From assembly GCA_027604685.1 (NCBI GenBank), contig JADHYX010000005.1, positions 1 to 64,000 on the forward strand: a stretch of 64,000 nt of DNA, given 5' to 3'. The translations under genes were made by a program, and so were the position numbers. Shown here piece by piece: positions 24,936 through 35,355 of this stretch (position 1 is its first letter; the number at the start of each line of letters is the position of its first letter). The DNA is from Lobulomyces angularis. Lineage: Eukaryota > Chytridiomycota > Chytridiomycetes > Lobulomycetales > Lobulomycetaceae. The notes under the pieces are model-generated. The model searched no databases. It saw nothing but the letters and a program-made list of their open reading frames with translations, and was not told the origin of the DNA.

Positions 24936-26074
24936 TTAAATAAAATTTCTACACATTGTGAATTTATCCTGAAAAAATTTGTAATAAGTAATAAAATTAC
25001 CAATATCATTAAATAAACCAAAAATTTTTAAAATCTTCTTAATCTTAAAATAAAAGTTAAAGAAAATAAATAAATTCAGAATAAACTTCATTCTCAACAT
25101 TAGCTCTTTGTTAAATTTCTTCCTGTTACTTCCCACACAATAGCCAATAGTATTTATTGCAAATCCTACCGCCTTCCTTACTATTCCTTTATTTGTTAAG
25201 TACAAAGATAGTACAACAAGACTAATTTTTTAAACAGGATTAAAAAATTTTGCTAACAATAAAAATTTTTACCTTGAATCCATAAAGAGGTCCTGCGTTA
25301 CTTTGTTATTGTAACATTTATTAATAACAATTTGTTGTTCAGCAATAATTTTAGAATGGTTATTAAGTTTTTCTCGATACTAAATTTGCGTTAATAGAAG
25401 TACATTCAAATTTAAAAAATTTCACCTCCATAATACTTTCTTCCAAGATCAACCTTGTATTATCCAGAGAAACTTTTAACTTCTTCAAGTTTTCTTTTTC
25501 AACAGAAACAGTGTTTTCTAAACCTGATATCGTTTCTTTCAAGTCTTTTATAATCAAATATCCTTTTGAAATTTTATCCTACAAAAAAAATGCATTTTTT
25601 AAAATTAGGTATTGTAATGTAACTTTGCTACCAGTAATCTCTGATTACTATTAATGTTACTCAAATTCATAAAATAGCTACATGAATGCAGTTTGGTGTT
25701 GATAATGTTAATCTTTTCTTGTTTTTGAAATCCAACTTTTAATTTGCTTAAAAAATTGTTGTATGTTAATTCTTTGTTGGAAAACTGTTCAACTGCTAAA
25801 AATGGCCAAAAAAATAATGAAAAAAAGAAGTTAAAAGAAAGGTTCAGACAATAAAAGTAATATAAGAATAAAAAGAAAAAAAATAAAAAAAAGAACCTTC
25901 TCCACTACAGTCCAAATTTAAATCATTTAATTGTAACAATAACTGTTTGGAATAATCTAATAATAAGTTTAATTTTTTAGGGTCATTTTCCTTTTTTAAC
26001 AATTCCAAAGACAAATTAGATGTTGAAATTGTCAAATTTTTCAAGTTGGTTAACTCGTGAAACTTTTTTTCCAT
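24936..26074 (-). CDS. Coiled-coil protein with hydrophobic C-terminal segment
   Basis: ATG at 26074 (MEKKFHELTNLKNL). Exons joined by eye: 26074 to ~25897, ~25798 to ~25633, ~25579 to ~25427, ~25381 to ~25275, and from ~25229. The chain is rich in Leu/Lys/Glu heptads (LIIKDLKETISGLENTVSVE...LKKLKVSLDN), predicting coiled coils across about 200 residues. It then has a segment VVLSLYLTNKGIVRKAVGF and a hydrophobic stretch (FILNLFIFFNFYF), possibly a membrane anchor. The stop is either TAA just after LFNDIG, if a last short intron is used, or the TAA at 24936. I do not recognise the family; a vesicle-tethering or organelle-anchored protein would fit the architecture but is speculation. Confidence 0.55.
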
Positions 26075-26392
26075 TATACCACGTAAAAAAATTTATTTCT
26101 GTAATAAAATTGCTTCCAAAAATTAAAAAAACTATAGTGAGAAAACCGATATAGTTTTTTTTAAAAAATAATTTGAAGTTTTACAGAAAATTTTTTTGAA
26201 AGTTTAAGGACCAAAAACTTTGAAAATGTACAAAAAAAAATTTTTTTTTTTGTATCCAAAATTTTCACTAATGGCAAAGAAGGACATTATCTTGTAAATG
26301 GTCAAATCCAGTAAAGGATTATTTTTAAATAGAAAAAAATGATGTTATTTACATCCTGTTAAAATTTTAGACTTTGATGTATTATTAAAATA
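26075..26392. other. Divergent spacer
   Basis: Lies between the minus-strand coiled-coil gene start and the plus-strand fragment at 26393. A short plus frame (MYKKKFFFLYPKF...KKDIIL, near 26226-26296) could be a first exon, but no splice phase I tried joins it to the downstream frame. Confidence 0.35.
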
Positions 26393-26886
26393 GTGAAGGT
26401 GAATTGGACACACCTTTGGCAAAAATGCAATGAGCTTTGTGATGAATTTGAAAACATTGAAACTTTTGTTACCTATTGTCCTGTGAATACACCTGCGATT
26501 TTAAATGATAAAGATTTGAAAATTAATAAACAAGAAAAATTTAAAATAGAAAAACGGAAATTCAAACAACAAGTTCAAGTGGTTGATATTATTTAATGAA
26601 AAAAAAATTTATCATATTTTTTATTTTTTTAGAATTTAATTTTAAGTGAAGACAAAATTGGTGTAATAAAAAAAAACACAAGCGATGAGGGAGATGTTTA
26701 CTTTGTAACACCAATATTTTCTAATGCAACTTTATTAAATGTGAACATAAATCAAATGGACAATATTTGGTGTTGAACTCAGTTTTATGTTGTCAAAGTG
26801 TCATGATGAAGAATGTGAAGATAAAAAAATTCAAATTATAAAATCTATCAATTACCGCTCCGTAAACTATTGTAAAACTTCACAAA
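26393..26886 (+). pseudogene. Broken or incompletely modelled coding fragment, very weakly NSE4-like
   Basis: Open plus frame from GTG at 26393 (VNWTHLWQKCNELCDEFENI...), an intron at about 26592-26631, then NLILSEDKIGVIKK...YFVTPIFSNATLL and MDNIW before a TGA at about 26776. One base out of frame the coding character resumes (VELSFMLSKCHDEECEDKK). No ATG start could be spliced on. The layout (FV-x-P-x-F, then DNI, then SF) is faintly reminiscent of the NSE4 C-terminal domain, but I would not assign it. Its 3' end overlaps the outer end of the Fanzor-like inverted repeat, so insertion of that element may have broken it. Confidence 0.3.
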
Positions 26887-26962
26887 TTTAATAAAACTTT
26901 AATTTTAAAAAAAAAACTAAAGAAGAAAAAGCTAACAAGAGTTAAGTTAATCCACAGTTATA
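26842..26962 (-). repeat. Shared 3' tail of left copy: candidate omega-RNA/right end
   Basis: Downstream of the left copy stop, about 120 non-coding bases match the tail of the right copy (for example AACTGTGGATTAA, AGCTTT...TCTTCTTTA, AAAGTTTTATTAAA and AATAGTTTA). Conservation past the stop codon argues that the mobile unit extended beyond the ORF. In TnpB/Fanzor elements this is where the guide RNA scaffold and right end lie, so an omega-RNA relic is a reasonable inference. Confidence 0.4.
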
Positions 26963-27840
26963 TTAATTCTTTAGCCGCCATTGAGCGCAGACGATGTTTT
27001 TCCTAGTTGTTTTATTTTTCCATCTCAACAAAAAGTTATTTAAAATTAAACCTTTCATTAAAATGCATTTTGCCGCGTCTTCATCTCTTCGAACCGTTTT
27101 GTTACATTGGCTACAAAAATAGTTTGAAATTTTTGGATCATTTAGCTTCCACAAGTTGAACAGGTTTTGTTGTGTATGCTTCATTTACTAAAAAAACTTT
27201 ATTTCCTAAACACTTAGCTTTATGAAGTAGGCGATCTTTAAATTGATTAAAACTTAACATTTGAAAATCTTTCTTTAATGTTTTATTCTATGAAATTTGA
27301 ATCGTGGCTTTTGATATCTCCATTAAATATTACATACTTTTTTTATTAGATCATTAATAACATCGTAGTGAAGTTGTTTGACTATATTTTTGATTTTGGT
27401 TCCCTTTTAATTAAATATTTTTTTCTAAGTGGTTTTTTTTTTCTGTTCTTTTTTAAAATCCAGATTTTTTTTAGCAGTTCAATTTCATATCGAATTATTC
27501 TTAATTTTTTTTGCTCTTGGGTGTAGTTAGTAAATTCTGAGTTTGAGCAAACCGTTAATAATTTCTTAATCCAGGGTCAACTCTACAGTAAGTCTCATGT
27601 TTTATGTTTGCTGAAGGTTCTACTTAAAATGGTATTATCAAAAATATCTAGTTCCTTCCTTACTTCATTTACAATCACTTGTTACTTTAAATCTTGGCAT
27701 TTTTTACCTCACCTTCCACATTTTATTTTTTTATTTTTTTTTTTAAATTGTTTAGGATAAATTTGTAAAAAAGTTTTTTGGTGGTTGATAGCATGTTTAG
27801 GAATATCAATTACTTGATTCAACACAGTTTTTTTCTTCAA
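26963..27840 (-). pseudogene. Left Fanzor-like copy (C4 zinc ribbon + RuvC), frameshifted
   Basis: Minus strand. From the N-terminal side: fragments VIDIPKHAINHQKTFLQIYP at ~27780; RuvC-I YCRVDPGL with GAC at 27574-27576; a Lys/Glu-rich region (LRIIRYEIELLKK); NGDIKSHD at ~27310; LSFNQFKDRLLHKAKCLGNK at ~27230; VNEAYTT at ~27175; then KLNDPKI, FCSQCNKTVRRDEDAAKCIL at ~27055-27120, and a stop at 26963. Compared with the right copy it has lost one A in the run before the first CxxC and one A just after it, and has stops near the RuvC-I motif. It cannot encode an intact protein as written. Confidence 0.65.
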
Positions 27841-27841
27841 C

Positions 27842-28452
27842 AACAATAAACATGAAAGCTATTGTGGAGTTGACCGTGGTTTAAAGAGATTTTTTAATAG
27901 TTTGTTCAAATTCCGATTTTACTTACTACACAAGATCAAAAAAAAAAATTAAGAAGATTTGAAAGAAAATTGAATTACTAAAAAAAAACTAGAATTTTAA
28001 AAAAATAGAGAAAAAAAAAGCTTTGCAAAAAGTATTTGATTAAAAGAGAAACCAAAATCAAAAATATAGTCAAAAAACTTCACTATGATGTTATTAATGA
28101 TTTATTAAAAAAAAATGATGTAGTATTTTATGGAGATATCAAAAGAAACGATATCATTCAAATATCCTACATTAAAACGTTAAAGAAAGACTTTCAACTG
28201 CTAAGTTTTAATCAATTTAAAGATCGCCTACTTCATAAAGCTAAGTGTTTAGGAAATAAAGTTTTTTTTAGTAAATGAAGCATACACAACAAAAACCTGT
28301 TCAACTTGTGGAAAGCTAAATGGCCCAAAATTTCAAAGAACTATTTTTGTAGCCAATGTAACAAAACGGTTCGAAGAGATGAAGACGCGGCAAAATGCAT
28401 TTTAATGAAAAGTTTAATTTTAAATAAACTTTTTGTTGAAGTGGAAAATTAA
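27842..28452 (+). pseudogene. Right Fanzor-like copy (RuvC + C4 zinc ribbon), frameshifted
   Basis: Plus strand, truncated at the N-terminal side. SYCGVDRGLKRFF gives RuvC-I with Asp codon 27872-27874. LIKRETKIKNIVKKLHYDVI runs from 28037, DVVFYGDIKRND at ~28110-28155 is in the RuvC-II position, then LLSFNQFKDRLLHKAK. The T-run at 28262-28269 has 8 T where the left copy has 7, which shifts the frame just before VNEAYTTKTCSTCGKLN (28270-28320). FCSQCNKTVRRDEDAAKCIL (28344-28403) and a stop near 28450 follow. The distance from the RuvC-I Asp to the TT pair is about 138 codons. The published Fanzor pattern D-x(125-275)-[TS][TS]-x2-C4-x-RD fits. Confidence 0.68.
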
Positions 28453-28610
28453 AAGAAAAAACACCCTCTGCGCTCAATGCCGGTTAAAAAACATTATACA
28501 ACTGTGGATTAATTTAACTCTTTTTAGCTTTGTCTTCTTTAATTTTATTTTAAGTTAAAGTTTTATTAAAATTTGTAAAGTTGTCTAATAGTTTATTGAG
28601 TGGTGTAAAG
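28453..28610 (+). repeat. Shared 3' tail of right copy: candidate omega-RNA/right end
   Basis: Mirror-image partner of the tail at 26842-26962, ending around TAATAGTTTATTGAG at ~28587-28602. Its outer boundary is fuzzy because similarity fades rather than stopping at a clear terminal repeat. It sits directly upstream of FANCD2 and therefore overlaps that gene's presumptive promoter. Confidence 0.4.
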
Positions 28611-28673
28611 TCTTTAAACATTTTTTAACACTTTTTCTTCTAAAACCCTTGTACTGAAAAAATTTTTGATAAA

Positions 28674-31600
28674 ATGAATGAAGGTAAAAAGCATCCTTGA
28701 TGGTTATTTCTATGCTGTTGTGCAATTAACATATTTTATTTTTGCCAAGATTATTCCATAGAAGTTCAAAACCTTAGAAATGAAACTAACAAGGTAATAA
28801 TTCAAATCAACGACAAATTAAGAGATGGTAAGACCTTTTTCACTTTAGAGCAACTTAAACTGTTTTTGAATATTAGAGCCAGATGTTAAGGACTTAATGG
28901 AGCTGCTCGTAATTACCATTTTAAATTATCATGATTCGAATTCGGTTCATTCTGCATTGGAAAATTTGTCATTTTCCATTCAACCACTGCATCACGAATT
29001 GTTGTTTAAGATCCTTTACCAAAACTTGACTTCTTCTTATATTATTCCGTTTTTAAATGTATTTGCCAGTTTACATATCAGTAACGAAAACTTGGACGAC
29101 ATTCATAATCATGTTTTAAACATATTAAGCTCAGCTGAGTTAAATCAACTAGTGATAAAAATCTTTTAATTTTTTTTATTTAATTCGTGTCTCATTTATA
29201 GCCGATAATGATACGATTTCTTTTGCAAACAATTGATTCTTCAAAAAGTAGAAGAATTTTGATAAAATTTAGGAAAAATTTGGACTTTGAAAATATATAC
29301 CGCACTTCCTCAGGCGACCAAACCACACTCTACCCTGAAACTCTTATAATAGGTTCGCAAATTTAATATCCATTTTTTATTATTTTTTAATTTTTGAAAT
29401 CCAGAATCGTTAAAAATGAGTATTAGGTTTCAAAAATTTATCATACAAGATTTACTCTCAATTATTCAAGAAGTTAAGAATCAGGTATGAATTATATACA
29501 TATATATATTTTTTAATTGATTTTATTATTTTATTTTATTTTTTTAATATTCTTAAAATTAGAATGAATTTCTTCAATTCGATATCATAACACTAATATT
29601 AATCACTTCCATTTCCCCTGCGAACAGAAGGAAATCTCTTAATTTATTACAGGAACTTCTTATAAGAAATCTAATATCTGTTGAATTGCTATTAGACACC
29701 CTTAGACAACATACTAAAGGTCTAAGAGAATATATTAAGGATATTTTGAGCATAGGGGACGAGTTTTTAAGAAATTCTTACAATAGCGGTGATAACTTGG
29801 CAGAAACTTTTAAAGGTATCGTTTAAATTTAGAATTTTTTACATAACATTAAACCAATTACAAATTAAAAATTATTATAATATTAATATTTCCATTTTTT
29901 TTGTAGGTATAAATGAAGTCATATTTAATGATGGTGACACTTGGCATAAGCAAGAAATTATTGGAAACCTGGTGACACATATTGGATCCGGAATTGAAAA
30001 CGAAATTGGTTTTTTCTTAACCGATAATTTTAATTGTTAAAAATTTTTTACACACAGACGTTGCCCTTGATGTACTGCACACACTGTCGATTTCAAATCC
30101 CGAAGGAGTCAACCTTTTTATTGTCTTTATTAAAAACATTCTTGACTGTAAGGCTAATTCCAATTTTTTCTTAACTCTTTAACAAATTTGTTTAAAGATC
30201 TTGATAATCTTAGTATGCTCCGAATTAAAAGCTTATTTGATATTTTTAGCATTCTTGCAGTTAAGGTAACTTCAAAAAAAAATCAACAATATTTATATTC
30301 TTAGACAAACTCCACCTCTTCGACTTCAGAGTCCTTAATTTCTGAGTTAACTATTTTTATAAGAAAGCAGCTAACAAGTCATAATGAAAAATATAAACGA
30401 ATTGGCGTAGTAGCTGCATTATCTATGATACAGCGCCTAGGGGCAGTTTTGGAAAGCAGAACCGAAATAATCAATCAAAGTGTAGAAATGTTAGAAATGA
30501 TTTTAAGGTACTGCAAACAAAGCGCAGTAAGAAAAAGAGAAATTTTATCCTTATTTAAAAATAAATCAGGTTTGCTTATCATTAACTTTCGATGAGTTAT
30601 CGTTTTTGTTAACAAACAAAAAACTCCATACCTCAATTGTTACGTTTGTTCAAGAACATATATCGAGTAAATTTATAGAATGTTTTATAATTACTTCAGA
30701 TGAATACTTAAAATTATTGGAATTTCAAGATTTATCAAGAATGAGATCAACACAAGAAAAGTCAAGCTCTAGTCAAAGCTGGCTTCCAAATAGCTATTTA
30801 AAAATTGAGAAATGGATGCGCTTAAACGAAGAGTGTAGTGATGAAGTCGATAATTCAGTAAATATTTTTCCGCTGGTTACAAACGCTTTCTCTAATTCAA
30901 CTCATGGAATTTATGAAATTGGTTCAACTTCCTCTTCAGCCTCAAATAATAATGTTATTACTTGGTTTAACAATGCTCATTTTGTTTCGTTGCTTCCCTC
31001 CATTTTTCGATTGTACCAAACCTTACAAAAACATGACAATGACGATTTAGAAGATATTGATTCTATTTTAGGAGCTTCAGTCGTTATGTTTAAAAACCTA
31101 GATTTAAGTGTAATTTTTAAAATTGAAAATATTTTATTTTCAATTTTGTAGACCTTAAAAGCTACTAATGGAAAGGAAATCAAAGAGAGTATGTGTTCAG
31201 CGTTATTTATTGCTATTAATTGGTTTCGGGAGTTAATTAACGCTTTTTGCTATGATTTGAAAAACGAAGATTTTGTACGAAAAATTATGCAAAGATTGAG
31301 AAACATTATTATTTTGGAGAAGCAGTTAATTGAATTGGCAGAATCAATGCATCGATGGATCCCAATCGGCCTAACTGAAGATGACTTAAGTGCGCTGAAG
31401 CTGGGAGGTAGCACTGCCAAACTTGTTCAGCATCCTTCAGAAAAAGATGATATTGATGAAGAACCTTTAAACGAAGTATCGAACATGTCAAATAAAAATA
31501 AAACGGTGAGACTCATGTTAATTAACATTTTTATGAAGTATTTCATAGAATCATAGAAACGCCAAAAGCAATGGATTATTAGGGAACAACGAAAAAAAAA

Positions 31601-33954
31601 AAAAATTTAAAGGTAAAGCCAAAATTTCAACTGAAATTGGAAGATTTAGTTCAGTGGGTGAACTAAGAAGTATCTTTCGAGAATTTGAGGTACTTTTAAA
31701 TATGTTTTATACTAATACAAATGCATTTGTTTCTTTTAGGTAAACTTATTTCTGTTGTTAGAACTGGACATTGTCGATGAAGAAAATGAAAGTGAAAATT
31801 TTGAAAAACTGGAAGTAATAGGAAAGATTCAAAAATTTAAATTAATTTTTTTTTTTTTCCAATTCAGTTTTCGACGTTAAAATACCTATTAGAAGATTTA
31901 CATCTGAAGATTGTAGAAAAATTTTCACTTACGAAGAAAAATCACAAAACATCAAACTCACTTTCTGGGTCAGGCTTTTATTCGCTAAACAGAATTAGTA
32001 CTGCAGTTTTTATAGAGAAAGTGATTATTTTAATACCATCAATGTGTAAAATTTTTGAAAAATTGTTTAATCAACTCTCTGATCTGGTAATTAATTCTTT
32101 AAATTTTCATTACTTATACTGTAGTCAGCGGATGTGACGAACAAAAAATTGCGAAAAGAATGTTTTGAATTATTACTCAAATGTTTCGAAGTTATGCTCA
32201 ATTGGAACGGCTTCAAAATGGAAGCGAGGCATCAATTAAATTTGAAGGCTACATTGCAGATATTTTCTAACAGATACATTATGAAGAAAAAGCGTAATAA
32301 TGGAGACAATAATGAAGCTGATGACACGGGGGACGACCAAAAGCAAGAAACGAGGACTGAAGATCAAATTTTAAATTCATTTCACTATTTTAGTATGTTT
32401 ATTGTAAAAAAGCAAAATGACATGGAAGAGACCTTGAATTTGGCTAATAACTTAATACTATTAAGATTAATGGATACCATCACAACTTTTTTTGACCCAC
32501 ACTTTATAACTTTAAAAAATTTTACTAGCGACGACGTAATCGAAGATATCGAAGAAATTAGAAAACTTTATTATATGAAAAGTAAGTTGAGGTTATGTGC
32601 TGAAGCATTTTTAAAGCAGAACTGGGAAGACAAAAAAAAGGTTTATTATAGAAAATAATCAATTATTAACAATTTCAGAGTGACCAATTGTCTTATCTTC
32701 TTCAAAAATTTATTGGTAATATACCAGAAGATGAAAAAAAGTTGGACATGATAAGATATCATGTTAATACTGTTTTAAAGTCTTATGCTGTTGGAAATGA
32801 GGAGGTTTTGAGAAAAAATCCATTTTTATTTAAGGACAATTTTGCTGTATATTACAAGGTAGGCTTTAAATCATTTAATTTTTTTTTTTTTTTTTATAAA
32901 TTCCACATTTAGATACTTTTTGTTGAGTTAAACAATGTTTCCGTAAATTTAAAAGTGGAGGAAAACAATGAAAACCACTTGGAATTAATGGAGCAAATTG
33001 TAAAGACATTTGTGAATCTAATTGATTTGATAAAAATCCAGTCTGTGAATAAATTAATACTCAATGTAGCATTAAAAAAGGGAAAAAGTTTTATTGACAT
33101 TTTTTTAAAAGTTTTATTTCCAATTTTAAAGAAAAACTTCAAACATTTTAAGGACAAATCTACTACCGTTTTAAAAGCTTGTCAAATTGGTAAAGTGCTT
33201 TAATTTTTATTTACGCAAATTTATTTTATACTTTTTTTTTTAGGTACCAGAATATTGCAAACTGCCTGTAATGAATCTAAAGTCGCAAGAGACACTAATC
33301 TATTATCAAGTGTTCCAGGATTAAAAAAATCACTGGAAATGCTTTTATATCAAGTAAAAATAATGTTGGCAGATCAAGGTTTTTCCTCTGCTTGGTTCAT
33401 GGGTAAAAACTTAATCAAATACATTGGAAAATAGTAACAACATATATTTAAGGAAATTTGAAACACAAAAATCTAGCAGGAGAAGCGATATCTTCACAAA
33501 TTCCGAACGAAAGCGAGGAAAGCGAAGACAGTAATGACGGTAGTCAAAGTGATGATGGTGTCAATGATGCATATCAAAATAGAGAAAACTCAGATGTTCA
33601 ATCAAGGACAGAAAAAGAGATCGAGGAAGATGCAGAGGAAGTGGAACATGAAGAAAATGTATAGAAAATACTTTTGTAAAGAAGAAATAATTCTTTTTTT
33701 TTTTTTCGAAGTTGCCAAAAAAGAGAAAAATTAGCACATCAGCCAAATCAAAGGAAAGAGATATACATTCACCGAACAAGGCACAGTTAGGATATAGTAG
33801 TTCTGGTAGAAAATTATCCAATTCACAAATCAACTCCAGTGATGATGACGAAGTAAATAACAATAAACAAATTGTAAATGATTCAAGTGACAGTAAAGAA
33901 GATAACAATATAAGTGTTAGTATGGATGTTTGCGAATCTGATATTGAACTTTAA
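28674..33954 (+). CDS. FANCD2: FANCD2 homologue (Fanconi anaemia DNA-crosslink repair)
   Basis: Nuclear clamp protein of interstrand-crosslink repair, normally monoubiquitinated with FANCI. About 1,300 residues over some 20 exons. The 10-nt first exon is 28674-28683; the next are 28750-28827, 28877-29151, 29202-29352 and 29405-29484. Diagnostic blocks: DTWHKQEIIGNLVTHIGSG (~29950), ALDVL...NPEGV...ILDYLDNLS (~30060-30220), NEKYKRIGVVAALSM (~30385-30430) aligned with the human ubiquitin-acceptor Lys561 neighbourhood (KYK-LIG), then MCSALFIAINWFRELINAFC (~31191-31250), LAEAFLKQ-like CAEAFLKQNW (~32600) and WFMGNLKHKNL (~33394-33470). The acidic tail contains a basic NLS, PKKRK. An in-frame TAA precedes the ATG, so this start is fixed, yet about 190 N-terminal residues of the human protein have no counterpart. 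Family call is firm. Confidence 0.93.
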
Positions 33955-34056
33955 TTAAATTTTTAATGTTTGAGTTTACTACTACTTAATTTAATTATGA
34001 GCTATTAAAAGTTGTTTTTTAAAATAAAAAAAAAAAAGCTTAAAAAAAAAGCCAAA

Positions 34057-34940
34057 ATGCAAAAAATAATATATGTTTTGATATTATGTATAGTAAAAGC
34101 TCAGTTAGATACGATATCTCAAGTTATTACACCAGCATCACAAACCCCTGTAGATTCAACTATTTCTGCACCACAACCTATACTTCCAACTTCTGTTGAG
34201 ACTTCAATCATTTCAATTCCAGCTTCTGTTGAGACTTCATTCATTTCAATTCCAACTTCTTCAATAACCGCTCCTATCAATCCACCTTCTTCCGCTTGTA
34301 TTATAGGCGGCAAACCTAATCCCTCTGGATTCATGTTCAATTTTCCAATCAACACCGACTTAAGTTTTTATTTCGCTGGCACTCCATTTTTTATATCATG
34401 GTCATATGATACATCTTTACCCTTTAGTGCTCCTAAAAACAGAATTGTCCTTCAATACCAAAAAGCAAGTTTAATTACTACTGACTCAAAATGGATTACC
34501 ATCAACGACACGTTACGTCCAAATGCCCTTTTTTACAATTGGTAAGCACCTCTATTTTTAAAAGTTTTTATTAATGCTGCTATATAGGACAATTCCAGAA
34601 ACTGGTAGTGGTTTATTCAAATTAAAAATATATGGAGATGAATATTCTAAAGAAGGAACAGATGTTTGCTTTCCCCAAAACTTTCCTGCTCCAAGTATAT
34701 CACCACCGTTTAAGATTAGCAATGTTAAAAGTATAATTGCAACAACAGACAAGTTTCCTCCTAATGCTGGTTATACTTCATACAGCAATCTGAATTTTCT
34801 AGTATTTTCAACTTCAATTTTCGTTTTCTCGTTCAATAATATATAAGAAAGATGCAAGGGAATTGTTAACACTCGCTACCAATGATGGTAGTACTAGTTC
34901 AGTAAGTGATTTGCTTGCTGCAGTTGTCTCCATAGAATAG
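34057..34940 (+). CDS. Secreted KRE9/KNH-like Ser/Thr-rich protein
   Basis: Exons 34057-34541, 34588-34801 and 34848-34940 give 263 residues. A signal peptide (MQKIIYVLILCIVKAQ) leads into a Thr/Ser/Pro/Ile-rich region with two near-identical units around SVETS-x-ISIP. The second half has the layout of the KNH/Ser-Thr-rich GPI-anchored family: FPINTDLSFYFAGTPFFISW, a beta strand RIVLQYQKAS, and the W-T-IP-x-TGSGLFKLKIYGD ending. Such proteins act in the cell wall. Without the last intron the frame would end in a hydrophobic tail at 34846; I prefer the spliced version because that tail is just a translated T-rich intron, but a GPI signal cannot be excluded. Confidence 0.65.
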
Positions 34941-35355
34941 ATTTTTTTTATGTGTAAGATAGATATTAAACTAAGGCAAACTACATTTCCTATTATTAAT
35001 AAACACTAACTATTGTAGAAAATGCTTTGCATCAAGATGAAATTCTTACTACAAAAATCACAAAATGTTATGTTAATATAAAGGTTTCAAGATTAAACAA
35101 AATTTTCGTGCGATTTATTCATTAAACTTAAAAGAAGTAGGCTTTAAATACTTGTAGGCTCAATCGACATGGGAACTTTTTTTCTCTTAGTTGTGAACTG
35201 ATTATTCACAAGAAATTTTTTCCAAATTATTTATAAAACTTCATACTTAAATTGCAAAATTCTTATTCACTCATTAACCTGAAAACTTGCTAAATATAAG
35301 ATAGTTTTTATTTCTCAAATTATCAAAACATTCGTTATATTAATTCATTAACATA
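34941..35355. other. Intergenic spacer
   Basis: Composition less extreme than average, but no ORF or structural RNA evident. Contains the presumptive promoter of the mitochondrial TPR gene. Confidence 0.5.

Larger units (their letters stand above)
26842..28610. mobile_element. Inverted pair of decayed Fanzor/TnpB-type RuvC nuclease elements
   Basis: Two copies of one element lie head to head: a left copy on the minus strand (outer end ~26842, inner part to ~27840) and a right copy on the plus strand (~27842 to ~28610). Outer arms of about 750 bases are recognisably the same when one is reverse-complemented, including the non-coding tails. The spacer between ~27600 and ~27840 belongs to the longer N-terminal part of the left copy. 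Each copy preserves, in broken frames, a RuvC-I G-V-D motif, a TT-x-x C4 zinc ribbon and an RRD motif in the order and spacing of Fanzor proteins. The element ends 64 bases before the FANCD2 start codon. Confidence 0.7.

Noticed and set aside
30527..30606. Possible separate gene starting at 30606, or frame break in FANCD2
   Set aside because: Donor GTAAGA at 30527 and acceptor at 30569 splice QSAVCLSLTFDELSFLL in frame, aligned with FANCD2.
34012..34056. Earlier start (MFFKIKKKKLKKK) for the KNH-like protein
   Set aside because: It would bury the signal peptide behind a Lys-rich leader; ATG 34057 places the hydrophobic signal at the N-terminus.
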